Source of the DNA: Areca catechu
Lineage: Eukaryota > Streptophyta > Magnoliopsida > Arecales > Arecaceae
NCBI GenBank assembly: GCA_021397845.1
Contig: CM038052.1
Span: forward strand, 42,306,949 to 42,370,948
Length of the DNA: 64,000 bases
Direction of reading: 5' to 3'
The notes beneath the pieces were generated by a model, which worked only from the letters and a program-made list of their open reading frames with translations, made no database searches and was not told the origin of the DNA. A program made the position numbers and the translations under genes. This document shows positions 1 through 9,424 of this stretch, one piece after another; position 1 is the stretch's first letter; each line of letters begins with the position of its first letter.

Positions 1-100
1 TGGCAGCTCTCGGCTTGAAGTGGGACAGATGAGTTCCTGCATAGGTGAAAAGCAAGGTTGCACCAAAAGGAACTTGAGTTTATTAGGAAAGAGCCTTACA

Positions 101-1432
101 TTATTGGTGGTATATTCTTAAGTTGCTGGCATTCCAGGTTCGCATAAAGTAGATAACATCGAGCTCGATGAGGTAGTAGGCCCTGCCAGGTAGAGCTTCG
201 ATCACCTGGTAAGGACCCTCCCAGTTCGAGGAGAGTTTCCCATATTTTCCTGGTTGGGATCCTTCTGCTCGCTTGAGCACGAGGTCGCCTGGGCGTAACA
301 CCTTAGGCTGCACACGGGAGTTGTAATAGCGTGTGACTCGCTGTCGGCAGGCCACCATTCTGATTCGGGCCTTGTCCCTTGTCTCGTCCAGCAAGTCTAG
401 GTTGAGGAGGAGGCATGCTGGGTTCTCGCCTTCACTGTATTGCTCTATCTAGATCATGGGCAGGGCGAGTTCCACTAGGATTACTGCCTCAGTACTGAAG
501 GCAAGGTTGAACGGCGTCTTGCCGGTGGCTGTGCGGGGGGTGTTGTGGTAGGCCCATAACATGCTGGGCAAGTCATCCACCCATCGGCCCTTGACTTCGT
601 CTAGCTTGGTGTGGAGCCCTTGCAGGATGGTGCGGTTAGTCACTTCAGCCTCCCCGTTTGTTTGAGGATGAGCCACCGAAGTGAAGTAGTGGTGGATCCC
701 GAGATCAGAGCAGAATTCCTTGAAGGCCTGGTTGTCAAACTGCTTCCCATTATCGGTGATGATTATGTGCGGGAGGCCATATTTATAAATGATAGATTTT
801 CAGAAGAAAGACTGGACCTTCATCTTCATTATCCATGCTAAGGGTTCAACCTCGACCCACTTGGTGAAGTAGTTGATGGCCACAATCAGGAACCTTCGTT
901 GGTTGAACGTCGCAGGGAAAGGACTTAGGATGTCCATTCTCCACTAGGTAAATAGCCATAGGGCTGATAGCTAGGAGATTGGGGCCGCCGACTGTCGCTA
1001 AATGCATGCATGGCATTGGCACTTGTCACATTTCTTCACGAAATCAGTTGCATCCTCCCGCATGGTCTCCCAGAAGTATCCCTGCCAGATCGCCTTGTGG
1101 GCTAGGGCCCTGCGCTCCACATGGTTGCCACAGATACCTTCGTGTATCTCCTGGAGCACGCAAGTGGCCTCCGAGGGTTTTAGACACTTTAGCAAGGTGT
1201 AGGAGTAAGATCTCTGGTATAGCTGCCCGTCTAGGATCACGTGGCATGCGGCCTTCTTGTTGAGAAGGCCGACCTCCTTTTGGTCCTCTGGCAAGGTGCT
1301 GGCGGCAATGTATTTGATGTAGGGGTCCATCCAGCTGGCCTCGTGGGAGACCTGCTGGACCTCGGCTGTAGCCTTGCAACTGGGGGCCTCGAGGTGCTCG
1401 ATGAAAGTGCGCCCCAGCAAACTCTCTGACAA
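101..1432 (-). pseudogene. pol: Tat-1 integrase
   Basis: The integrase joins element cDNA to host DNA. The zinc-binding N-terminus is seen at about 1000-1170: HEGICGNH, then CDKCQCHAC. The end of the catalytic core with its glutamate (HPQTNGEAEVTNRTI) lies at 449-676, and a C-terminal domain of the usual Tat type (RDKARIRM..., GPYQVIEALPGRAYYL) at 101-394. These pieces sit in different frames: shifts and stops fall between about 450 and 1000 and again near 440, so no intact protein is possible. It directly follows RNase H, as expected in a gypsy pol. Confidence 0.85.
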
Positions 1433-1437
1433 GGTGG

Positions 1438-1990
1438 CTAGCCTGGAAAGGATGTCAGCTCGGGCATTCTCTGCCCACAGGATTTGGGAGATGCTAAAGT
1501 GTTGACGGTCGATGTGTGAGAGCGCACCCGATCCAGGTACTGCACCATCATGGGATCCTGTGCTTCGTACTCGTCGGAGACTTGGCCCGCTACCAGCTTT
1601 GAGTCTATGAAGACCTTCAGCCTTTTGTTGCCTAGTTCACAGAATACCTTCAGCTCCATGAGGAGTGCTTCATACTCTACCTGGTTATTTGTCGCATTGA
1701 AGAGGAATCGCAGTGCGCATTTTGCAACGACCCCATCAGGACTGGCAAGGATGAGGCCAGCTCTGCTTCCTCCTGCATTGGACATGTCGTCCATGTGGAG
1801 TATCCACGTTTCTTCCATCGGGGTCGGGTCTAGCTCGAGCTCGACCTGTTGGTCCGTCTCCTCTGGACTTCCTTCGACCCAAGTGCATTCCACCACAAAA
1901 TCGGCTAGAACTTGGGCCTTTTGTGCCTGCCATGTGCGATATATGATGTCGAATTTGCTGAGCTTCAGCGCCCACTTGGCCAGGCACCCG
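1438..1990 (-). pseudogene. pol: Tat-1 second RNase H (archaeal-like type)
   Basis: The 152-residue frame at 1438-1896 reads as a ribonuclease H that removes RNA from RNA-DNA hybrids. The first acidic residue is in WILHMDDMSNAGGSRAG, the middle glutamate in NNQVEYEALL, and the third acid in VFIDSKLVAGQV. Tat elements are known to carry an extra RNase H of this type between the ordinary one and integrase. The frame shifts near 1500, where the end of the domain continues in another frame. The extension to 1990 has no clear start and is joined to decayed RT/RNase H sequence. Confidence 0.78.
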
Positions 1991-2039
1991 GAAGTGTCGG
2001 AATGGCTTAGGATAGCCCTCAGGGGCTAATCAGCGAGGA

Positions 2040-3400
2040 CGGCAATGGGATGCGCTTGAAAGTAAGGTCTGAGACACTACGCAGATGTTATTAGTGTAAA
2101 AATAATTTTTTCTGGCTAGGTGTACCTAGTTTTGGCATCACGGAATACCTTGCTGGTGTAGTAGACTAGTCGCTGAGAGCTGTCCCTGTCAATGCAAACC
2201 AGCATGGAGCTGAATGCCTTCGGTGAGACCACTAGCTACAGGAGGAGCTCCTCTCCGGGCTCTGGCCTGAATAGTAGTGACAGTGAGGCGAGAAGCTTCT
2301 TCAGCCCCTTGAATGCTTCTTGGCATTCTTCTGTCTAAGTGAAGTCGTTCATCTTTCAGATGATCTTGAAGAATGGCTGGCAATGCTCAGCGGAGTGTGA
2401 GATGAAGTGGCTCAAAGCCGCGATGCGCCCATCAGATGCTGGACCACCTTCTTGGAAGCAGGTTGCCGCATGTCAGTGATCACTTGGATCTTCTCGAGGT
2501 TGGCCTCTATCCCTCTTTGGATCACCATGAACCCTAGGAACTTTTTCACTGCCATGCTGAAGGTGCACTTGGCAGGATTCAGCTTTATCTAATAGCGATC
2601 GAGGTTATCGAAAGCCTTCGCCAGGTCAGCGATATGGTCATGCTCCAAGCCGTTCATGACAAGCATGTCATCCACCTACACTTGTATGTTACGGTCGATC
2701 TGATCCTTGAAGATCGTGCTGACCAAGCACTGGTAGGTGGCCCCTGCATTTTTGAGGCCAAAGGGTATCATCTTATAACAATACGTACCTCGGTCGGTCA
2801 TGAATGACGTGCACTTCTCATCTTCTAGATGCATGCATATCTGATTATATCCTGAGAACGCATCCATGAAGCTGAGGTACTTGTGACCCGAGGTTGCATC
2901 CACCAGCTGATCGATCTTGGGAAGGGGGAAGCTATCCTTTGGGCATGCCTTATTAAGGTTGGTGTAGTCCACATAGATCCTCCACTTTCCAGAAGATTTC
3001 CTGACCATCACCATGTTAGCATGCCAGTCAGGATATCGTACCTCTTGGATGAAGCTTGCCGTGAGGAGTTTTTTGACCTCCTCGTTGATAGCCTTCTACC
3101 ATTCTGGGGTGAAGCTCCTTTTCTTCTGCCTGACTGGATGATGGTTGGGGTTGATGTCCAGCCTGTGAGTTATCACCTCCAGTGGGATACCGGGCATGTC
3201 AGTGGCAGTCCAGGCGAAGACATCTGTGTTGGTATGCAGGAAGTCGAGCAGACAAGATCTTTCTTCTTCGATCAGCAGAGCCCCAATCTATATCACTTTT
3301 GAGGGATCATCCCCTAAAGGAAAAGACAATAGGGGTTCGACTGGCCTGCTCTTTGGTTTTGACGCTGCCGGATCAGGCTAGTCTATGGCGAGACTGAGAT
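2040..3400 (-). pseudogene. pol: Tat-1 reverse transcriptase and first RNase H
   Basis: The 112-residue frame 2676-3014 holds the RT fingers and palm: VRKSSGKWRIYVDYTNLNKACPKD, then FMDAFSGYNQI and PFGLKNAGATYQ. Exactly at the catalytic YVDD box the tyrosine codon is a TAG stop (2676-2678), followed by VDDMLV. The thumb and connection continue leftwards with several stops to about 2040. The N-terminal part, starting with the 'FAWTTTDMSGIPPEV' type region, lies at about 3100-3290 and is decayed here; a cleaner copy sits at 5029-5268. The gene is inactive. Confidence 0.85.
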
Positions 3401-4950
3401 CCACCCCCCTTAGACCCGGGGTGGTCTGCCAGCAGTGCTGCATCAGCTACCGAGATCCCCTCATCTCTTCGATCCCCCATGGGGTCGAGAACTGGACCAA
3501 GAGGCATTTCGTGGAGATGGTGGCGTCAAGCAGATTGAGTCATGGGCATCCCAGGATGGCGTTATAGGGTGAGGAGAGCTTTACAACAGTGAAGGTCACC
3601 ATATGGTGCTTTGCTGGGGTGGTGTCCCAGCAGTTATTGGGAGCGTAATTTCTTCCTCGACTCCGACAGAGTCCCCGGTGAAGCCTACCATGGGCATAAA
3701 CACCGATCTTATTTGGTCAGTGGATAAATTTATCCTTGCAAAGGCATTGTAAAAAAGGATGTCTGAAGAGCTTGCACTATCTACCATGATTATTTTTACA
3801 AGGTGCTTGGCTATCATCATTTTGATGACGACAGCATCATTATTTTGGTTGTCTACCCCAGTAGACCCTTCTCCCTCACAGGGAAGTACATCATCACTCT
3901 CCTCTCTCCCCCTAGCCCTCTTTAGGATTTTTCTTGCCCCTAAGGATATTATCCCTATGGGCTTCTTAGTGGGACGGTTATCGATAGCGAGGGGTCGAGG
4001 CCCTTCGATCTGGGCCATAGGGGGCGCTCTCCCTTCCACATACTTGTCGAGGTAGCCATGCTTGATCAGCTCTTCAATCTCCCTCTTCAAGTGGCGGCAT
4101 TCTTCCATGTCATGGCCATAGTTCCGGTGGAAGTAGCTGTACCGAATTTGTCCTACATAGTTGATGGCTTCAGTGGCAGGGGTCGGCGCAGAAAGTGCTC
4201 GCCCTCGATTTCCATCAGGATCTTCGCCTTAGGGGCGAGGAGAGGAGTGAAATTCTCTTTGTTGACGGGGTTGACCTTGGACTTGGGTCCTGATCATGGG
4301 ACCCGCACCATCCTCCGGCCCAGGCGGTCGGATGTCTCCTCGATGGCCTGTCTCTTTGGGGGCCTCCCGTCTAACTCCCTCCTGGCATGATCCACCTCCT
4401 CGGCGCGGATGTACTTCTATGCCTGGAGAAGAAACTCCGAGTATATCTTTGGGGGATTCTTGTCGAGGGAGTAGGTGAAGCAGGAGGTTCGTAGTCACTT
4501 CTTCAGGGCTAGCATGGTGACAAACTCGTTGAGGTTGTAGATCTCCAAGATGATGATCTTGAACCGGGACACGTAGTCTTGGAGGAGTTCCCGGTCCTGC
4601 TATCAGATCGAGAAGAGGCTATCGGCCTCGTGCGGTGCCTTCCTGCAAGTATCGAAGTGCACCATGAACTTCCCATCCAGCTGGGGGAAGGAGTCTATAC
4701 TTTCAGGTTTGAGCTTGAAAAATCAGACTCGAGCGGCCTTCCGCAGAGTGGCGGGGAAGGCGATACAAAAGAGAGCGTCAGTGGTCCCTTGGACCCTCAT
4801 AAGAGCCTTGTAACTTTCTAGGTGGTCTAGGGCGTCGGTTGTCCTCTCGCAGGGATCAACCTATGGCATTCGGAACCGGCTGGAGATTGGTTCCTCTTGG
4901 ATCCTTTTCAAAAAGGATAGATATGTGTCAATACCCGTGGGCTCGTTGGG
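3076..4950 (-). repeat. Left copy of a 1.9-kb tandem duplication (gag end, protease, RT start)
   Basis: This block is repeated at 4978-6850. Matching landmarks are shifted by 1903 bp: the protease frame ends at 3596 and 5499, and the gag-region frames at 4229/6132 and 4498/6401. The two copies look above 90% alike by eye, with small indels near 4570/6475. The copies meet between about 4950 and 4978, where sequence like the end of one gag copy runs into sequence like the RT start. The duplication lies within one element, so it is not a nested insertion. Confidence 0.85.
3596..4108 (-). pseudogene. pol: Tat-1 aspartic protease, left copy (active-site glycine lost)
   Basis: This 170-residue frame contains the end of gag (MEECRHLKREIEELIKHGYL) and the retropepsin region. 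The protease cuts the polyprotein. The active-site motif, normally D-S/T-G, reads VDSASSSDILFY here, so the invariant glycine is alanine. The matching right copy at 5499-6002 keeps DSG. The GDSVGVEEEITLPI segment after it is typical for Tat proteases. It is the copy next to RT in the minus-strand order, so the copy adjoining pol is the damaged one. Confidence 0.8.
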
Positions 4951-4955
4951 GGAAG
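4110..4955 (-). pseudogene. gag: Tat-1 gag, left (partial) copy
   Basis: Gag is the structural protein of the virus-like particle. On the minus strand this block repeats the C-terminal two thirds of the gag seen at 6003-6850, including the segments for 'KAKILMEIEGEHFLRRPLPLKP' and the leading part of the zinc-knuckle-like end. The N-terminal start present near 6970 is missing because the duplication begins inside gag. Reading frames are broken by stops. Confidence 0.7.
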
Positions 4956-5028
4956 TCGAGCATACGGGATCCTTTTTGACCTCCTCATTGATAGCCTTTT
5001 ACCGTTCTGGGGTGAAGCTCCTTTTTTT

Positions 5029-5268
5029 CTACCTGACTGGATGATGGTTGGGGTCGATGTTCAGCCTGTGAGTTATCACCTCCGGTGGGATACCGGACAT
5101 GTCAGTGGTAGTCCAGGCGAAGACATCTGTGTTGGCATGCAAGAAGTCGAGTAGATAGGATCTTTCTTCTTCGATCAGTAGAGCCCCAATCTGTATCACT
5201 TTCGAGGGATCATCCCCCAAAGAAAAAGACAATAGGGGTTCGACTGGCCCGCTCTTTGGTTTTGACAC
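5029..5268 (-). pseudogene. pol: Duplicated RT N-terminus of Tat-1
   Basis: The 79-residue frame reads FSLGDDPSKVIQIGALL, then EEERSYLLDFLHANTDVFAWTTTDMSGIPPEVITHRLNIDP. This is the linker between protease and RT and the first RT residues of Tat elements. It stops where the duplication joins gag sequence, so no RT palm follows. It is the clean version of the decayed segment at about 3126-3360. Confidence 0.82.
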
Positions 5269-5498
5269 TACCGGATCAGGCTAGTCTACAGCGGGATTGA
5301 GATCCACCCCCCTTAGACTCGGGGTGGTCTGCCAGCAATGCTGCATTAGCTACCGAGACCCCCTCATCTCTTCGATCCCCCATGGGGTCGAGAATCGGAC
5401 CAAGAGGCATTTCATGGAGATGGTGGCGTCAAGCAGATTAAGTCCTGGGCATCCCAGGATGGCATTATAGGATGAGGAGAGCTTTACAATAGTGAAGG

Positions 5499-6002
5499 TC
5501 ACCATATGGTGCTTTGCTGGGGTGGTGTCCCAGCAGTTACTAAGAGCGTAATTTCTCCCTCGACTCCGACTGAGTCCCCGGTGAAGCCTACCAGGGGCGT
5601 AAACACCGATCTTATTTGGTCAGTGGATAAATTCATCCTTGCAAAGGTATTGTAAAAAAGGATGTCTGAAGAGCTTCCACTATCTACCATGATTATTTTT
5701 ACAAGGTGCTTGGCTATCATCATTTTGACGACAACAGTATCATTATTTGGGTTGTCTACCTCAGTTGACCCTTCTCCCTCATAGGGAAGTACATCATCAC
5801 TCTCCTCTCTCCCACTAGCCCTCTTTAGGATTTTTCCTACCCCCAAGGATATCATCCCTATGGGCTTCTTGGTGGGATGGTTATCGATGGCGAGGGGTCG
5901 AGGCTCTTCTATCTGGGCTGCAGGGGTGCTCCCCCTTCCACATACTTGTCGAGGTAGCCATGCTTGATCAGCTCTTCGATCTCCCTTTTCAGGTGGTGGC
6001 AT
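5499..6002 (-). pseudogene. pol: Tat-1 aspartic protease, right copy (DSG kept)
   Basis: The 167-residue frame carries MIAKHLVKIIMVDSGSSSDILFY, with the catalytic D-S-G intact, and the flap-like GFTGDSVGVEGEITLLVTAG region. It is followed by the duplicated RT N-terminus and not by a full RT. The start of the frame overlaps the end of gag in another frame, so a shift separates them. Confidence 0.82.
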
Positions 6003-6970
6003 TCCTCCATGTCATGACCGTAGTTCTGATTGAAGTAGTAATACCGAGATTTGTCCTACCTAGTTGATGGCTTCAGTGGCAAGGGTCGGTGCAGAAAGTG
6101 CTCGCCCTCGATTTCCATCAGGATCTTCGCCCTAGGGACGAGGAGAGGAGTGAAATTCTCTTCGTCGATGGGGTTGACCTTGGACTTGGATCCCGATTGA
6201 GGGACCCACACCAACCTCTGACACAGGTGGTCGGACATCTCCTCGATGGCCTGTCTCTTTGGGGGCCTCCCGTCCAACTCCCTCCTGGCACGATCCACCT
6301 CCTCGGCGCGAATGTACTTCTATGCTCGAAGAAGAAACTCCGAGTATGTCTTTGGGGGATTCTTGTCGATGGAGTAGGTGAAGCAGGAGGTTCGTAGTCA
6401 CTTCTTCAGGGCCAGCATGGTGACAAACTCGTCGAGGTTGTAGATCTCCAAGGCGACGGTCTTGAACCGGGACACAGTCCTGAAGGAGTTCCCGGTCCTG
6501 CTATCGTATCGAGAAGAGGCCATCGGCCTCGTGCGGTGCCTTCCTGTAAGTATCAAAGTGCACCATGAACTTCCCCTCCAGCTGGAGAAGGAGTCTATAC
6601 TTTCAGGTTTGAGCTTGAAAAATCAGACACAAGCGGCCTTCTGCAGAGTGGCAGGGAAGGCGATACAAAAGAGAGTGTCAGTGGCCTCTTGGATCCTCAT
6701 AAAAGCCTTGTAACTTTCCAGGTGGTATAGGGGGTCGGTTGTCCTCTCGCAGGGATCAACCTATGGCATTCGGAACCAGCTGGAGATTGGTTCCTCTTGG
6801 ATCCTTTTCAAAAAGGGTGGATATGTGTCATAACCCGTGGGCTCGTTGTGGGAGCCCTGCACTTCTGTGAACCAGCGGGCCAGATTTGCCAGCTTGCGCT
6901 CATGCTCTTCGAGGTGCCTTTTTGCTCGGTGACGAAAGGCCTCATCAGTCAACCCCTCGGTAGTGGACAC
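6003..6970 (-). pseudogene. gag: Tat-1 gag, 5' copy with start
   Basis: The frame beginning at 6970 (MSTTEGLTDEAFRHRAKRH, then EHERKLANLARWFTEVQ) is a likely gag start, followed downstream by the frame at 6056-6298 (RPPKRQAIEEMSDHLCQRL, then ILMEIEGEHFLHRPLPLKP). A zinc-knuckle-like end, YYYFNQNYGHDMEEC, lies near 6010-6045; its first cysteine position is tyrosine. Gag packages element RNA. The pieces are in different frames, so the gene is broken. Confidence 0.75.
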
Positions 6971-7500
6971 TGGGGGTAAAGGTGGACCGGAGTAGAGGAA
7001 CTCACGCTTGAGTTCTTAGCCACGCCGGTGCTGCTGGCGTGAGGGTGCGTGGTGGTTTGAGATCGGGGAGCGACTCCCCCGGCCGGTCGGATCATGATGT
7101 GGCCTCTTGCCGTTTGCCTGGTAAGTCTCCCGAGGGGGTGACACCACATGCAGCGGCTCCCCTCAGAAGGATCGGAGACTGGTGCGAGGATCAGTTATGC
7201 AAGCCACCAGAGTCCCTGGCTGCTGCGATGTTTCTAGAGAGTGCTGCCTCTGGTGGAGCCGGTGCACCGTCGTGGCCAGGAGCTAGACCTGGTGGGCGAG
7301 TGCAGTGTACTAGGGGTCCACTAGAGGTTGCTACGATGGAGCGGGATGATCCCCCTCCAATTGTTGGTCGTCGTGATAAGGGGGGTCCCCCGCTTGACTG
7401 GTTGGGTCTTCGTGGGCTTGCATGGTCACCATCGAACTGTGAGCACCTGCAGGATCTTCCTTGCTATGGGGGAGCGATGTTTTCTTCTAATCGGTCCCGC
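6971..7500 (-). other. Tat-1 leader between primer site and gag
   Basis: About 530 bp lie between the primer binding site and the gag start. No conserved domain was recognised. The long plus-strand frame here (7039-7653) reads as low-complexity Gly/Pro/Ser-rich protein and runs across the primer site into the LTR, so it is taken as chance. Confidence 0.5.
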
Positions 7501-7518
7501 CCCTACCTGGCGCACCAA
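7501..7518 (-). promoter_or_regulatory. Tat-1 primer binding site
   Basis: On the minus strand the sequence just after the LTR reads TTGGTGCGCCAGGTAGGG, close to the TGGCGCC-type primer sites of plant gypsy elements. It lies 2 bp from the LTR end (7521). It is where a host tRNA would prime first-strand synthesis; which tRNA is not settled here. Confidence 0.65.
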
Positions 7519-7520
7519 TC

Positions 7521-8956
7521 TGTTGCCGCTCGGATCATCATGGCCTATAGCTCTGACACATTGGGTCCCCACTGGGTCCTTGGTTCCCACCTCACGGTCG
7601 GCTTGCTAGGCTCGCTTGGGGATCCTGCAAGACAAAGAAAAACCTTGGGCTAGGGATTCTGGCGAAGGCACTTCGACGATCAAGTCAGTGGGATGATTGA
7701 GGGGAACTTATACCTCTGAGACAAAGAGCTTGGGGGACTCTCCGCTTCCAGAGGGTGATAAAGGAGAATAATAACATGAAAATGGAAAGAGCTTCGTTGC
7801 TCTTCCTCTCTTTGCTTCGCTTACCTCTACTTACGTTTTTCTATGGGTCTTATATAGATGGGAGGCTTTCCAGGGGATTCTAGGTTCTCTCCTTCGAAGG
7901 AGGCTTTCCGTTGCCCGCTGTTGCCTCTCTGTTGAGCTCGTTCTGTGCCTGAGCCTCCAGCCATAATGGGATGTTGCCACTTTGGAGGAGGCCATTTGGG
8001 TGCTGCAGGGCGTAGGGCCATAAGGGGACACCCTTCTCTGGGAGGTCCAGGCATCCTGTCATGGAAGCTGTAGTCTTCCAGTCATGCGGTCGTCGACGTG
8101 TCGGCATACCACAAGGCTGGGAGCCTGGTGTTGTCAGGATTGTGCATATCGTATGCACGACGCATCATAGGGAGGGGGGCCTGTGCCCATGGCAGGGCAT
8201 GTGCCACCTCTCGGAGGCTCAGGATTGCTAAGTACTTCACCACCTCTATTTTGAATGCTAGCTTCCCCCCTCTTTGCACCTTTGGCAGGAAACCATGCTC
8301 CTGGTAGGAGGGCCTACTTCGGAGAGACGGACTCGACCTCGACCGAGAGCTATCCTTAAACGAGGGGCTCGCCCAATGAGCCCAGCCTCGACTGGGAGCT
8401 AACCTCGGAAGGGTGGTCCCTTTTGGAGAGGTGGACTCGATCTCAATCGGGAGCTGACCTTAGATGGGGGCCTCGTCCAATGAGCCCAGCCTCGATTGGG
8501 TGCTTACCTCGGAAGGGCGGTCCCTTCAGAGAGACGGACTCGACCTCGACCGGAAGCTATCCTTAGATGGGTGGCTCACCCAATGAGTCCAGCCTCGATT
8601 GGGAGCTGCCCTTGGAAGGGCGATCCCTTATGGAGAGGTGGACTCGACCTCAACCGAGAGCTGACCTCAGACGGGGGGCTCGCCTAATGAGCCCAGCCTC
8701 GACTGGGTGCTTACCTCAAAAGGGCGATCCCTTTTAGAGAGGCGGGCTTGACCTCAACCAGGAGCTGGCCTCATACGGGGGGCTCGCCCAAAAAGCCCAA
8801 CCTCGACTGAAAGCAGACCTTGGATGGTGGTCCCTTCTGGTTCTTCATCATGTGGCCTTGCCCAGGTGGCAGGCTTCTCACCGCCATGGCCATCCATAGG
8901 CTCCACATCAGCGGATGTCGTCGCACCAGCCCACATCAGTGGATGTTGCCATATCA
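7521..8956 (-). repeat. Tat-1 5' LTR (about 1.44 kb)
   Basis: In element orientation it begins TGATATGG at 8956 and ends CGGCAACA at 7521, giving the usual TG...CA ends, and is followed by the primer site. A TATA-like TATATAAG lies on the minus strand near 7850-7858 and is the likely promoter. The U3 part holds a tandem array of about 104-bp units (8322-8840). The second LTR lies outside the window, so the boundaries are judged from the terminal bases, the primer site and the junction with copia gag sequence at 8957. Confidence 0.72.
8322..8840. repeat. Tandem array, about 104-bp unit, in Tat-1 U3
   Basis: About five units start near 8322, 8427, 8530, 8634 and 8737, each opening with a variant of GAGAGACGGACTCGACCTCG. 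Two sub-types alternate: units with 'GAGACGGACTCGACC' and units with 'GAGAGGTGGACTCGA'. This suggests expansion by 208-bp pairs. The array is GC-rich compared with its surroundings. Confidence 0.8.
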
Positions 8957-9419
8957 AAAAACTTTTGCTATTTTTGAGGCTTAAAACCTAATCCAGCTTT
9001 ATTAAAAATAGCTCTTTGGTTGTTCAATAAAAGATTTAACTTTTCAAAACTATAGGTGAATTTTTCAACAAAGGGTTTTACCTTATCAATTTCATATTTA
9101 TATTTCTTGTTTTCTACTTCAAGATCTTTGCATTTCTTTAAAAGATCATTATTTGAAACATTTACTTTAGGTCTTTTAAAACTTCATTTTTCATTGATAA
9201 AGCATTGTTTCATTTTTTTAAAACATCAATTTTGTTTTTCAAATCATTAGCTTCATCCAAAAGATTAGAGTTTTCATGTGAGAAAGAGTTTGCATACTTT
9301 TTCAACTTTCTATTTTCAGATATCATCAACTTATAATCATGCATTAACTCATCAAATGCAGTTCTTAATTCATCAAAAGTATAATCAACTTCAAGATCAG
9401 AATTTATCTCTTCTTCATG
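8957..9419 (-). pseudogene. gag: SIRE-A gag, 3' piece
   Basis: The minus-strand translation gives the coiled-coil gag tail of SIRE-type copia, matching the region written as VEKLTLSSNKL in SIRE-C. It includes a YTFDELRTAFDELMHDYK segment followed by a Lys/Asn-rich helix. It is cut at 8957 by Tat-1 and at 9420 by SIRE-B. The 5' part of the same gene resumes at 21494. The remaining SIRE-A internal sequence must lie left of the window. Confidence 0.75.
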
Positions 9420-9424
9420 TTGTG

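Larger units (their letters stand above)
4978..6850 (-). repeat. Right copy of the 1.9-kb tandem duplication
   Basis: This copy runs from the RT start (about 4978) through protease to gag (about 6850). On the minus strand it is the upstream copy and continues without a break into the gag start at 6970, so it holds the original 5' context. The left copy is continuous with the rest of pol. Both ends are therefore explained by a single tandem duplication. Confidence 0.82.
1..8956 (-). mobile_element. Tat-1: Ty3/gypsy Tat-lineage LTR retrotransposon, 3' end outside window
   Basis: On the minus strand the order is 5' LTR, primer site, leader, gag, protease, RT, RNase H, integrase, which is the Ty3/gypsy order. 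The separate RNase H of the 'LHMDDMSNAGGSRAGL' type and the gag end of the 'YGHDMEEC' type point to the Tat lineage. Integrase ends near position 101, so only the 3' untranslated part and 3' LTR are missing. The element starts at 8956 against gag sequence of a copia element (SIRE-A), so it inserted into that copia. Many stops and shifts make it inactive. The orientation and family are secure; the exact lineage rests on motif recognition. Confidence 0.88.

Noticed and set aside
1550..2029. Plus-strand Ser-rich frame of 159 residues
   Set aside because: It is the complement of the Tat-1 RNase H.
7039..7653. Plus-strand frame of 204 residues
   Set aside because: It runs through the Tat-1 primer site and into its LTR and shows no domain.
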